A DNA stretch of 64,000 nt, taken from contig NZ_BDEP01000014.1 of NCBI RefSeq assembly GCF_001662305.1, positions 124,001-188,000 of the forward strand, in the 5' to 3' direction. Under the pieces are notes generated by a model that did not search any database, had not been told where the DNA came from, and worked only from the letters and a program-made list of their open reading frames with translations. Shown here piece by piece: positions 56,529 through 64,000 of the stretch. The stretch comes from Halomonas caseinilytica (lineage in GTDB: Bacteria > Pseudomonadota > Gammaproteobacteria > Pseudomonadales > Halomonadaceae). How positions within the stretch are numbered: the first letter of the stretch is position 1; each line of letters opens with the position of its first letter. A program made the translations under genes and the position numbers.

Positions 56529-57341
56529 ATGACTGTCATGCAGGAGACGCGTTCTTCTCCGGGAGCGTTCATCGATTTCAGTCCCGATGTCACGAGCCTG
56601 GAGATTCGTGGTTTCGGCCTGCGCTACGGCGACAAGCCAGCGCTCGCCAACCTGTCGTTACGGGTGCCGCGCCATCGGGTCACGGCCTTCATCGGTCCTT
56701 CGGGGTGTGGCAAGTCGACGCTTTTGCGTGCGCTCAACCGTCTGCATGACCTCAACGAGGATGTGACATGGGAAGGTACCATCCGCCTCGAGGGGCAGGA
56801 CATTCATGCTCCCGAGGTCGCCGTGGCGGAATTGCGTCGTCGGGTGGGCATGGTCTTCCAGGCGCCCAATCCCTTCCCCATGTCGATCTATGACAACGTG
56901 GCCTTCGGGCTGCGGCTGCAGGGAAGGATGCCCAAGCGGCGGGTCGACGACATCGTCGAATGGGCGCTGCGCTCGTCGGCGTTGTGGGATGAGGTGAAGG
57001 ACCGCTTGCGGGCCTCCGCCTGGTCGTTGTCCGGTGGCCAGCAGCAGCGTCTGGTGATCGCCCGTACCCTGGCCGTGGGGCCCGAAGTACTGCTGCTCGA
57101 CGAACCGGCCTCGGCACTGGACCCGATTTCCACGCTCAAGGTTGAAGAACTGATCCGCAACCTGAAGTCGAGCCTGACCCTGGTGCTGGTCACGCACAAC
57201 ATGCAGCAGGCGGCACGGGTCTCGGACTACACCGCCTTCCTGCAGGACGGCGAACTGGTGGAGTATGCCCCCACCGACACGCTGTTCACCAATCCGCGCC
57301 TTGCGCGTACCGAGAATTACATTACCGGACGCATGGCCTGA
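56529..57341 (+). CDS. pstB: Phosphate ABC transporter ATP-binding protein PstB
   Basis: ATPase of the phosphate importer. 270 aa from ATG 56529, AAGGGGAAC upstream. Walker [16 protein letters not shown] at 56-70, Q-loop [14 protein letters not shown], signature [14 protein letters not shown], Walker [15 protein letters not shown], switch His in LVTHNMQQA. All PstB-specific. phoU follows 24 bases later. Confidence 0.97.
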   Translation: MTVMQETRSSPGAFIDFSPDVTSLEIRGFGLRYGDKPALANLSLRVPRHRVTAFIGPSGCGKSTLLRALNRLHDLNEDVTWEGTIRLEGQDIHAPEVAVAELRRRVGMVFQAPNPFPMSIYDNVAFGLRLQGRMPKRRVDDIVEWALRSSALWDEVKDRLRASAWSLSGGQQQRLVIARTLAVGPEVLLLDEPASALDPISTLKVEELIRNLKSSLTLVLVTHNMQQAARVSDYTAFLQDGELVEYAPTDTLFTNPRLARTENYITGRMA

Positions 57342-57365
57342 TGGCCCTGCTCCCAGGAGAGTCTC

Positions 57366-58088
57366 ATGGACATCACCAGTGACATTCACAGCCAGCATAT
57401 CTCTCGCCAGTTCAATCATGAGCTCGAGGAACTCAAGACCCACCTGATGGCCATGGGCGGTCTGGTCGAAAAGCAGGTGCAGGACGCCGTGAGCGCTCTT
57501 CTCGAGGGCGATTCCTCGCTGGCCGAACGGGTCGTGGACAATGACCGCGCCGTCAACGACATGCAGATCAAGATCGACGACGAGTGCACCCGCGTGCTGG
57601 CTCGACGCCAGCCTGCCGCCTCCGATCTGCGCCTGGTGCTGGCGGTAATCCGTGCCGCCTCCGATCTGGAACGCATCGGTGACGAAGCCAGCAAGATCGC
57701 CCGTAATGCCATCGAACTCATCGACAACAATGTCGGCGGACGTGGGTTCGTCGAAGTGCGCATCATCAGTGAGCATGTGCGTCGCATGATGCGCGACGCC
57801 CTGACCTCCTTTGCCCGCTTCGACACCGAGCTGGCCCTGCAGGTCGTACAGGAGGATGAGCAGGTCGACAACGAATACCAGACGGCCATGCGTTCGCTGA
57901 TGACCTTCATGATGGAGGATGCTCGTTCGATCTCGCCGGTACTCGGCATCATGTGGATCCTGCGGGCCCTGGAGCGTGTCGGCGACCACGCCAACAACCT
58001 GGCCGAGTATGTCGTCTACCTGGTCAAGGGACTCGACATTCGCCATACGGATCCGGATGATCTCGATCAGGAGCTCGGCGAGAGCTGA
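57366..58088 (+). CDS. phoU: Phosphate signalling protein PhoU
   Basis: Links Pst transport to PhoR kinase and represses the Pho regulon when phosphate is plentiful. 240 aa made of two three-helix PhoU repeats; RVVDNDRAVNDMQIKIDDEC and ARDALTSFARFDTELALQVV-like segments and the metal-binding ERIGDHANNLAEYVVYL signature (ExxxDxxxN) are seen. CAGGAGAG precedes the ATG. End of the pst operon. Confidence 0.96.
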   Translation: MDITSDIHSQHISRQFNHELEELKTHLMAMGGLVEKQVQDAVSALLEGDSSLAERVVDNDRAVNDMQIKIDDECTRVLARRQPAASDLRLVLAVIRAASDLERIGDEASKIARNAIELIDNNVGGRGFVEVRIISEHVRRMMRDALTSFARFDTELALQVVQEDEQVDNEYQTAMRSLMTFMMEDARSISPVLGIMWILRALERVGDHANNLAEYVVYLVKGLDIRHTDPDDLDQELGES

Positions 58089-58115
58089 AGCCGCCCTCGC
58101 CGGGGCACGCTATGT

Positions 58116-58148
58116 GACATGGGCCGTCGCCATGAGCGGCGGCCCATG
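58116..58148. repeat. Strong intergenic hairpin phoU / cysZ-like gene
   Basis: ACATGGGCC (58116-58124) pairs with GGCCCATGT (58140-58148), extended by CG/CG pairs, 28 bases after the phoU stop. No T-run follows, so a processing or attenuator role is as likely as termination. Confidence 0.5.
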
Positions 58149-58174
58149 TCGTCGTGATCGAGGATATTGAACCC

Positions 58175-58927
58175 ATGCTGGATGCTTTCACGGCGCTTTC
58201 CCGGGGGACTCGCCTGGTCTATACGCGCGGGCTGCGGCGCTATGTGTTCCTGCCGATACTTGCCAACCTGCTCGTCTACGGGAGCATGCTGACTTATGTG
58301 CTGAGCCATTTCGGTGGCTGGCTGGACGGCTGGATGGCGATGGTGCCGGGATGGCTCGATTGGCTCTCCTGGCTGATCTGGCCGTTGTTCGTGATCAGTC
58401 TGGTGCTGATCGTGTTCTTTACCTTCACCCTGGTGACGCACCTGATCGCCGCGCCTTTCTACGGCTTTCTGGCGGAAAAGGTCGAGATCGAGGTGACCGG
58501 GCGTGCACCGCTGGACGATCGGAGCCTGGTGCGTGCCGGCATCGATGCCCTCGGGCGCGAGTTGGTCAAGCTGGCCTACATCCTGCCGCGCATGGCGATC
58601 CTGTTCGTGATCAGCTGGATTCCCGTGATCAACCTGATCGCACCACTGCTGTGGGGCGCCTTCACGGCCTGGACCATGGCCATCACCTATCTCGATTATC
58701 CCATGGACAACAACAAGGTGAGCTTCGCCGACATGCGCCGGCGGCTTGCGGCGCGCCGTTGGTCGACCCTGACCTATGGCGGCTGGGTGACGCTGATCAC
58801 CTGGGTGCCCCTGGCCAACCTCTTCCTGCTGCCCGGCGCCGTGGCCGCTGCGGTGTTGATGTGGGATCGCCATTATCGGGAACTCGCCCCGATCGGCGAA
58901 GGTATCGTCCCGCCCCGGTCGCGCTGA
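58175..58927 (+). CDS. cysZ: Sulfate transporter CysZ family (EI24) protein
   Basis: Inner-membrane protein that imports sulfate in E. coli. 250 aa from ATG 58175, with GAGG upstream; a GTG at 58154 is in frame. Features: ALSRGTRLVYTRGLRRYVFLP, FTLVTHLIAAPFYGFLAEKVE, LPRMAILFVISWIPVIN, and the conserved ITYLDYPMDNNKVSFADMRRRL. About four to six hydrophobic stretches. Convergent with phoR (13-base gap). Confidence 0.88.
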   Translation: MLDAFTALSRGTRLVYTRGLRRYVFLPILANLLVYGSMLTYVLSHFGGWLDGWMAMVPGWLDWLSWLIWPLFVISLVLIVFFTFTLVTHLIAAPFYGFLAEKVEIEVTGRAPLDDRSLVRAGIDALGRELVKLAYILPRMAILFVISWIPVINLIAPLLWGAFTAWTMAITYLDYPMDNNKVSFADMRRRLAARRWSTLTYGGWVTLITWVPLANLFLLPGAVAAAVLMWDRHYRELAPIGEGIVPPRSR

Positions 58928-58940
58928 ACGATACCAGGGA

Positions 58941-60263
58941 TCAGGCTTGCTGTTGGCGGCCGCTGTCGCTTTCGGCGGCGACCAGCCGCTCATCGGGAAA
59001 CACGCAGCGAAAGGTGGCGCCTTCGCCGAGGCGGGAATCGATCTCGAGCCGTGCGTCGTGGCGCAGCAGCACGTGCTTGACGATGGCCAGGCCTAGCCCG
59101 GTGCCTCCGGTGGCCGTGCTGCGCCCTTTGTCGACCCGGTAGAAGCGTTCGGTGAGGCGCGGAATGTGGTGCGAGTCGATCCCCTCGCCGTCGTCTTCCA
59201 CCTCCAGGCAGGCGCCGCCTGCATGGCGTGTCCAGCGCAGGACGATATGGCTTTGTTCCCCGGCATAGCGCACGGCGTTGAAGGCGAGGTTGGACAAGGC
59301 GCTGTGGATTTCCTTCTCGCTGCCGAGCAGGCGGCGGGATTCGTCGATCTCCACGTCGAAATGATGGCGGCCGTCGGAAAGCGCCTCGGCATCGCGGCGG
59401 ACATGATCCAGCAGGCCGGTGAGATCGATGGGAGTGTCGTCCTGACCGCCCTGATCGATCTCGAGCCTTGACAGCAGCAGCAGGTCGTTGACCAGGTTCT
59501 GCATTCGCGTCGTCTGGCTGCGCATCTGCTCGAAACCGCGTCCCAGTCGGCCGGGCAACTGATCGGCCATGTCGCCATAGGTTTCCAGATAGCCGCTCAG
59601 TACCGTCAAAGGTGTCCGCAGCTCATGGGAGACGTTGGCCACGAAGTCGCGCCGCATCTGCTCGAGGCGATGCAAGCGCGTGATATCGCGGGCCATCACC
59701 AGGCGTTCATCGTCGCCGTACAGGGTGATCTGGAACTGCAGGATCATCTGCTCGTCGATGGGGGAGTTCAATGTCAGGGGTTCGCGATAATCGCGAGCCT
59801 GAAAGTAGTCGATGAAGCGTGGATCGCGCAGCAGGTTGGTGATGTGCTGGCCGCGGTCATGGGCGGGCTTAAGTCCCAGCATGCGTTCGGCGGCACTGTT
59901 CCACCATTCCATGTCGCCATGGCGGTCGAGCATGACCACGCTGTCGCGCATCGCCTCGGAGGATTCCTGGATCCGCCTCAAGGTGTCGCGCAGGCGTCGC
60001 TGGGTAATGCGCTGGCCCTTCTGGTAGCGGTAGAGGCGATCGAACAGCTCGCCCCACAGCCCCGAAGCGGCCGGAGGCTCATCATGCGGATGATGGGCCA
60101 GCCATTCGTGCAGGGCGTGCAACTGGCGCAGCTGATAGGCTAGCTGGAGCGCCAGGGCCACCGCGATACCGGCGCCGATGGCGGAGAAGGGCCAGCCGAT
60201 CAGGGCACCGATGGCGGTCAAGCCCACCAGGCGCCAGAGTTCTCGTTTCCAGAGCCGACTCAC
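58941..60263 (-). CDS. phoR: Phosphate regulon sensor kinase PhoR
   Basis: Inner-membrane histidine kinase that phosphorylates PhoB. 440 aa from GTG 60263, one base after the phoB stop; an earlier in-frame start at 60299 overlaps phoB. Two N-terminal membrane helices (about 12-45), a PAS domain (about 95-195), H-box FVANVSHELRTPLTVLSGYLE, N-box/ATPase SNLAFNAVRYAG, G-box EDDGEGIDSHHI and GGTGLGLAIVKHVL. Downstream of phoB on the same strand. Confidence 0.95.
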   Translation of the reverse strand: MSRLWKRELWRLVGLTAIGALIGWPFSAIGAGIAVALALQLAYQLRQLHALHEWLAHHPHDEPPAASGLWGELFDRLYRYQKGQRITQRRLRDTLRRIQESSEAMRDSVVMLDRHGDMEWWNSAAERMLGLKPAHDRGQHITNLLRDPRFIDYFQARDYREPLTLNSPIDEQMILQFQITLYGDDERLVMARDITRLHRLEQMRRDFVANVSHELRTPLTVLSGYLETYGDMADQLPGRLGRGFEQMRSQTTRMQNLVNDLLLLSRLEIDQGGQDDTPIDLTGLLDHVRRDAEALSDGRHHFDVEIDESRRLLGSEKEIHSALSNLAFNAVRYAGEQSHIVLRWTRHAGGACLEVEDDGEGIDSHHIPRLTERFYRVDKGRSTATGGTGLGLAIVKHVLLRHDARLEIDSRLGEGATFRCVFPDERLVAAESDSGRQQQA

Positions 60264-60264
60264 G

Positions 60265-60954
60265 TCAGCCCTTGGCGGAGAAACGGTAGCCCGTACCACG
60301 CACGGTCTGGATCAACTGCTGGTACGGGTCGCCCAGCGCCTTGCGCAGGCGGCGAATGTGCACATCCACGGTACGCTCCTCGACATAGACGTTGCCTCCC
60401 CATACCTGGTCGAGCAATTGTCCTCGTGTGTAGGCGCGTTCCTGGTGAGTCATGAAGAACTGCAACAGGCGATATTCGGTAGGACCGACTTCCAGGGACT
60501 TGCCGTCGACGCTGACGCGGTGGCTGACCGGGTCGAGTATCAGGCCGTCGACTTCCACCGGATCCTCGACGCCATGGGGCGTCGAGCGGCGCAGCACCGC
60601 CTTGAGACGGGCAACCAGTTCCCGGGGCGAAAAGGGCTTGGTGATATAGTCGTCGGCGCCGGATTCCAGCCCCTGGATCTTGTTGTCCTCTTCGCTCTTG
60701 GCCGTGAGCATGATGAGTGGCAGCTCGGCGGTGGCCTCCTCGCGCTTCAGGCGGCGAGCGAGCTCGATGCCGCTGGTCCCGGGCATCATCCAGTCGAGCA
60801 GTACCAGATCAGGTTGGTGGTCGACGATCATGGCATGGGCGGTCTGGGCATTGTCCGCCTCGAGGACATGATAGTCGGCCATCTCCAGCGCAACGGCGAT
60901 CATTTCGCGGATCGGCGCTTCATCATCGACGATCAGTACGGTCTTGGCGGTCAT
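60265..60954 (-). CDS. phoB: Phosphate regulon response regulator PhoB
   Basis: OmpR-type activator of Pho boxes. 229 aa. Receiver domain with VDDEAPIREM acidic pocket, phospho-acceptor Asp in VLLDWMMPG (about 54), and KPFSPRELVARLKAVLRR; C-terminal winged helix with LQFFMTHQERAYTRGQLLDQVWG and RTVDVHIRRLRKAL. Own promoter carries a Pho box, indicating autoactivation. Confidence 0.97.
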   Translation of the reverse strand: MTAKTVLIVDDEAPIREMIAVALEMADYHVLEADNAQTAHAMIVDHQPDLVLLDWMMPGTSGIELARRLKREEATAELPLIMLTAKSEEDNKIQGLESGADDYITKPFSPRELVARLKAVLRRSTPHGVEDPVEVDGLILDPVSHRVSVDGKSLEVGPTEYRLLQFFMTHQERAYTRGQLLDQVWGGNVYVEERTVDVHIRRLRKALGDPYQQLIQTVRGTGYRFSAKG

Positions 60955-60978
60955 CCCGGGGCCTCATGGTCAAGGTCA

Positions 60979-61029
60979 ATGACAAGTCGGTGACGATGAC
61001 AGCATTTCTTTATGACAATACCGTGACAA
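60979..61029 (-). promoter_or_regulatory. Pho box upstream of phoB
   Basis: On the minus strand TTGTCAC (61029-61023), spacer GGTA, TTGTCAT (61018-61012) form a perfect two-repeat Pho box with 11-base period. Further TGTCAT units at 61002-60996 and 60985-60979 are out of the strict register. It is about 58 bases before the phoB ATG. Autoregulation inferred. Confidence 0.82.
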
Positions 61030-61062
61030 CCTCGTCTTGTCGCCTTCTTGTGGGAACCGATT

Positions 61063-61956
61063 TCAGCCGCCGAGCGATGGCCACCAGGAGAGTCCAATAC
61101 CCGCAAAGACCAGCAGGCCCGACCAATGATTGTTGAGGAAGGCCTGGAAGCAGCGGTCGCGATCCCGACCATGGATCAAGCGCTGCTGGTGCACGAAGGT
61201 CGCCGCCATGGCGGCCAGCCCCAGCCAGAAGAAGCCGCCCAGGCTCAACGATAGCCCCACTTTGGCCAGCAGGGCCAGGGTGACGAACTGCAGCAGGCCG
61301 ATCATCAGCTTGTCGGCGCGACCGAACAGCACGGCTGTGGACTTGATGCCGATCTTCAGGTCGTCATCCCGGTCGACCATCGCATACTCGGTATCATAGG
61401 CCACGGTCCAGGCCACGTTGGCCGCCATCAGCAGCCAGGCTTCGGTCGGAATATGGCCGAGCACCGCGCCGAATGCCATGGGAATGCCCCAGGAGAAGGC
61501 GGCACCCAGGAAGACCTGGGGAAGATGGGTGTAGCGCTTCATGAAGGGATAGATGAAGGCGAGGAAAACGCCACCGACCGACAGCATCACTGTAAAAGGA
61601 TTGGTGAACCACACCAGGACGAAGGCGAGCAGCACCAGAGTGACGAAAAGTCCCTTGGCCTCCCGCTCACTGATCCGGCCCGTGGCGAGAGGGCGGTTGC
61701 GGGTGCGCTTGACGTGACCGTCGAAATGCCGGTCGGCGTAATCGTTGACCACGCAGCCTGCGGCGCGCATCAGATAGACGCCGGCGACGAAGACCAGCAC
61801 GATCCGGCGCTCGGGAACGCCCTGGGCCGCCATCCAAAGTGCCCAGAGGGTCGGCCACATCAACAGCCAGGTACCGATGGGCCGGTCGAGGCGGGTGAGA
61901 TGCAGGAAATCGGGGAGTCGGGCCAGCCCGGAAGGGCGCATCAGGGATGAATCCAT
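61063..61956 (-). CDS. ubiA: 4-hydroxybenzoate octaprenyltransferase
   Basis: Membrane prenyltransferase of ubiquinone synthesis. 297 aa from ATG 61956 (ATG 61971 is also possible). First Asp motif [23 protein letters not shown], second [21 protein letters not shown], and about eight membrane helices. Head of ubiC-ubiA on the minus strand with a 130-base gap; upstream of phoB and probably separate from it. Confidence 0.95.
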   Translation of the reverse strand: MDSSLMRPSGLARLPDFLHLTRLDRPIGTWLLMWPTLWALWMAAQGVPERRIVLVFVAGVYLMRAAGCVVNDYADRHFDGHVKRTRNRPLATGRISEREAKGLFVTLVLLAFVLVWFTNPFTVMLSVGGVFLAFIYPFMKRYTHLPQVFLGAAFSWGIPMAFGAVLGHIPTEAWLLMAANVAWTVAYDTEYAMVDRDDDLKIGIKSTAVLFGRADKLMIGLLQFVTLALLAKVGLSLSLGGFFWLGLAAMAATFVHQQRLIHGRDRDRCFQAFLNNHWSGLLVFAGIGLSWWPSLGG

Positions 61957-62086
61957 CAGGTTCTCTCGCATGGAGCGGCCCTGCCGGATGCCTCGTCCGG
62001 GGCGGAGAGCGCGGCGGGCGCGGACACGGTTTACGGGCGCTGTCTGAAAAGTGGACGAGCGCAGTCACTTTTCAAGAGTGTCTAGC

Positions 62087-62626
62087 CTAACGTGAAGGCA
62101 AGCCAAGATCATCCACCATGGCCTGCTGGAAGAACTCCTGAACGAGTACCGTGAAACGGTCATGTCGCAGGATCGAGCGGCGTCCCCAGGGACCTTCGGC
62201 ATCGCAAAAGGGGCCCGAGGTTGCGCAGATCTCGATCGGACCGCGTTCGAGATCGGGTTGGCGGAACAGCCAACTGCCCATGGAGCGCTCGCCGAGCCGC
62301 TCCAGCCGGTAGTGGTCGTGAGCGGGATTCAGCGGTGCGACCGAGCGAGCCATGACCCAGGGACGATCGTCCAGGCACAACGCCACTTCACGGACCCAGG
62401 CGAGCTGGTGCATCGTCAGGCCCAGGGCGAGGGATTCGTCGCGGCTCGGATAGCCATGACGCTGGTCGAGCAGCCGGACCCGGAAGCGGCGTGGATGGCC
62501 GGCCTCGATCAGTCGCTCGGTCAGCGAATCCTGGGTGGCCAACCAATCCCACCAGCTGGGGCTCATGTCCGGACGGACAGCCGCCAGGGGACGCCATCGG
62601 GGTTCGAGTGATGGGTCGTTGCGCAA
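62087..62626 (-). CDS. ubiC: Chorismate pyruvate-lyase UbiC
   Basis: Makes 4-hydroxybenzoate from chorismate, the first ubiquinone-specific step. 179 aa from TTG 62626, which has CGGAGAG 6-8 bases before; upstream in-frame codons to 62716 would run into the divergent gene's promoter and lack similarity. SLEPRWRPLAAV, RLIEAGHPRRFRVRLLDQ, VREVALCLDDRPWVMARSV and MGSWLFRQPDLERGPIEI are typical. ubiA follows. Confidence 0.92.
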   Translation of the reverse strand: MRNDPSLEPRWRPLAAVRPDMSPSWWDWLATQDSLTERLIEAGHPRRFRVRLLDQRHGYPSRDESLALGLTMHQLAWVREVALCLDDRPWVMARSVAPLNPAHDHYRLERLGERSMGSWLFRQPDLERGPIEICATSGPFCDAEGPWGRRSILRHDRFTVLVQEFFQQAMVDDLGLPSR

Positions 62627-62727
62627 TTCGTGCTCTCCGCGTCCTATCCCGGGGGCGTCTAGTGTACCATGTCGGGTCGACATACCGCCCCGTGGTGGGC
62701 CTGGCGGCCCGTGCAACGAGGATTTTC

Positions 62728-63888
62728 ATGACCGCTCCCCTGACCCTTATCGGCTCCGGCATGGCTGGTCTCGGCCTGGTACGCCAACTGCGTGCCCAGC
62801 AGCCGGAGCGGCCGATCACGCTGCTCACCGCCGACAGCGGTGACGATTACTCCAAGCCGATGCTGTCCACCGGCTTCTCCAAGCGCCTGCCTCCCGAGCG
62901 CCTGGCCAGCCGTTCCGCTTTCGACGTCGCCGAGACGCTCGATGTGGTGGTGCGTACCCGGACGCGTGTCGATGCCATCGAGCCGGCCGAGCGCCAGCTG
63001 GTCATCGGTGCCGAGCGCCTGCCCTTTGATGAGCTGGTGCTGGCCACCGGCGCGGTGCCCACGCCGCCCTTTGCCATTCCCGAGTCCCTGGCCGGACGGG
63101 TCTTCACCATCAACGATCTCGATGATTATCGCGCTTTCCACGCCGCCCTGGAGGCGCTGGGCAGGCCGGCGAGAGTGGCCATCGTCGGCATCGGCCTGGT
63201 GGGCTGCGAGTATGCCAACGACCTGACCGCTGGCGGACACGCCGTCGAGATGATCGCGCCGGAGGCCGCTCCCTTGCCGCGCCTGTTGCCGGAACCTCTG
63301 GGCCATGCACTTGGCGAGGCCTTCGTCGAGGCCGGTATCGTGCTGCACACAGGTCGCAGCGTGGTCGAGTTGACCGATGCCGGCGCCCGGGCCGGCGTCA
63401 CCCTCGACGACGGCACCGACCTCGAAGCCGATCTGGTGCTGGTGGCCACCGGACTGCGGCCGCGCACCGAGCTTGCCGAGGCGGCGGGACTGTCGGTGGG
63501 TCCCGAGGGAATTCGTACCGATCGTTATCTCGCCACCTCGGTGCCGGGTATTCATGCCTTGGGGGACGTCGCGTGCGTCGATGGCATCAACGCCATGTAC
63601 GTCCAGCCGCTGCAGGCCAGTGCCAAGGCGCTGGCGGCGACGCTTGCCGGCACCCCCACCGCCGTGCGTTATGGACCCTGGCCGGTACTGGTGAAGACCC
63701 CGTTGTTGCCGGTCGTCTCATTGCCGCCGCGAGAGACGCCCGCAGGCTGGCGCATCGAGGGTGAGGGACGAGATCTGAGCGCCCTGGCCGAAGCCGAAGA
63801 CGGACGTTTGATCGGATTTGCGTTGACGGGAAGCCAGGTACGTCGGAAAGTCGAACTGGCGCGGATCGCTCCGCCGTTGCTAGGCTAG
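62728..63888 (+). CDS. rubB: Rubredoxin-NAD(+) reductase
   Basis: FAD flavoprotein that passes NADH electrons to rubredoxin for alkane hydroxylase or other oxidases. 386 aa. FAD motif IGSGMAGLGLVRQLR, NAD motif AIVGIGLVGCEYANDL, DDYSKPMLSTGFSKRL and a GIHALGDVACVDGINAMYVQPL segment match Pseudomonas RubB. Divergent from ubiC, with a 101-base spacer. The rubredoxin gene (rubA) that often sits beside it is not visible in the window. Confidence 0.9.
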   Translation: MTAPLTLIGSGMAGLGLVRQLRAQQPERPITLLTADSGDDYSKPMLSTGFSKRLPPERLASRSAFDVAETLDVVVRTRTRVDAIEPAERQLVIGAERLPFDELVLATGAVPTPPFAIPESLAGRVFTINDLDDYRAFHAALEALGRPARVAIVGIGLVGCEYANDLTAGGHAVEMIAPEAAPLPRLLPEPLGHALGEAFVEAGIVLHTGRSVVELTDAGARAGVTLDDGTDLEADLVLVATGLRPRTELAEAAGLSVGPEGIRTDRYLATSVPGIHALGDVACVDGINAMYVQPLQASAKALAATLAGTPTAVRYGPWPVLVKTPLLPVVSLPPRETPAGWRIEGEGRDLSALAEAEDGRLIGFALTGSQVRRKVELARIAPPLLG

Positions 63889-64000
63889 AGTCGTCGACGA
63901 CGGCGCCACCCGGTGTCTCCGGTTGTCGGCCGTTGTGAGCGGGCACCACTTGGCGTGTCACCAACGAGGCTGTCGCCCATGGGGCCCGGGTCCTTCGAGA
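63889..64000. other. Right window end, no gene supported
   Basis: 112 bases after rubB with no recognisable coding start or motif. It may be the upstream region or end of a gene outside the window. Confidence 0.3.

Overview
The window is a dense, GC-rich stretch of core chromosome from a gammaproteobacterium, centred on the replication-origin neighbourhood. Gene order (dnaN-dnaA / rpmH-rnpA-yidC-mnmE ... mnmG-rsmG-parA-parB-atpIBEFHAGDC ... glmU-glmS ... pstSCAB-phoU, phoBR, ubiA-ubiC) is of the Pseudomonas/Oceanospirillales type. Protein sequences, GC-rich codon use, a sodium-dependent SNF transporter, a Tat-exported TRAP binding protein and a class Ib nrdHIEF operon suggest a halophile of the Halomonadaceae (Halomonas or a relative). 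That placement is inference from sequence recall, not from a search.

Layout: 1-2.06 kb, dnaN (cut by the window edge) and dnaA on the minus strand. 2.06-2.58 kb, a DnaA-box and AT-rich region that is the best oriC candidate. 2.58-6.5 kb, rpmH, rnpA, yidC and mnmE on plus. 6.6-16.8 kb, mostly minus-strand genes (rlmJ, an OmpA lipoprotein, hemW-rdgB, a P-loop kinase-like protein, hemL, thiD-hemJ-ClC channel), with a plus-strand csgD-like regulator. 17-21.2 kb, argC, erpA and glnHPQ, with a 232-bp MITE-like element between glnH and glnP. 21.2-21.7 kb, a second cluster of DnaA-box-like sites upstream of mnmG. 21.7-33.3 kb, mnmG-rsmG-parA-parB and the full F-type ATP synthase operon. 33.3-40.2 kb, mgtE, uppP, apbE, glmU and glmS. 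40.3-44.2 kb, nrdHIEF on minus, with a probable tandem NrdR operator. 44.5-52.5 kb, a DUF72 protein, SNF transporter, small protein, hexR, uvrD, an orphan TRAP binding protein and a thioesterase. 52.7-61 kb, the phosphate regulon (pstS, pstCAB-phoU, cysZ-like gene, phoR-phoB) with clear Pho boxes upstream of pstC and phoB. 61-63.9 kb, ubiA, ubiC and a rubredoxin reductase.

Functionally the window joins replication initiation (DnaA, DnaN), origin segregation (ParAB), ribosome/tRNA maturation (RpmH, RnpA, MnmE, MnmG, RsmG, RlmJ), membrane insertion (YidC), energy (ATP synthase), envelope precursors (GlmU, GlmS, UppP), dNTP supply (NrdHIEF) and phosphate sensing (Pst/PhoU/PhoBR). I found no tRNA, rRNA, CRISPR array, prophage or defence island. 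No clearly new multi-gene system is visible. The items most worth checking are the excess of perfect DnaA boxes (ten seen by eye, including one on the erpA promoter), the two origin-like regions, the MITE, the NrdR operator pair and a few orphan genes.
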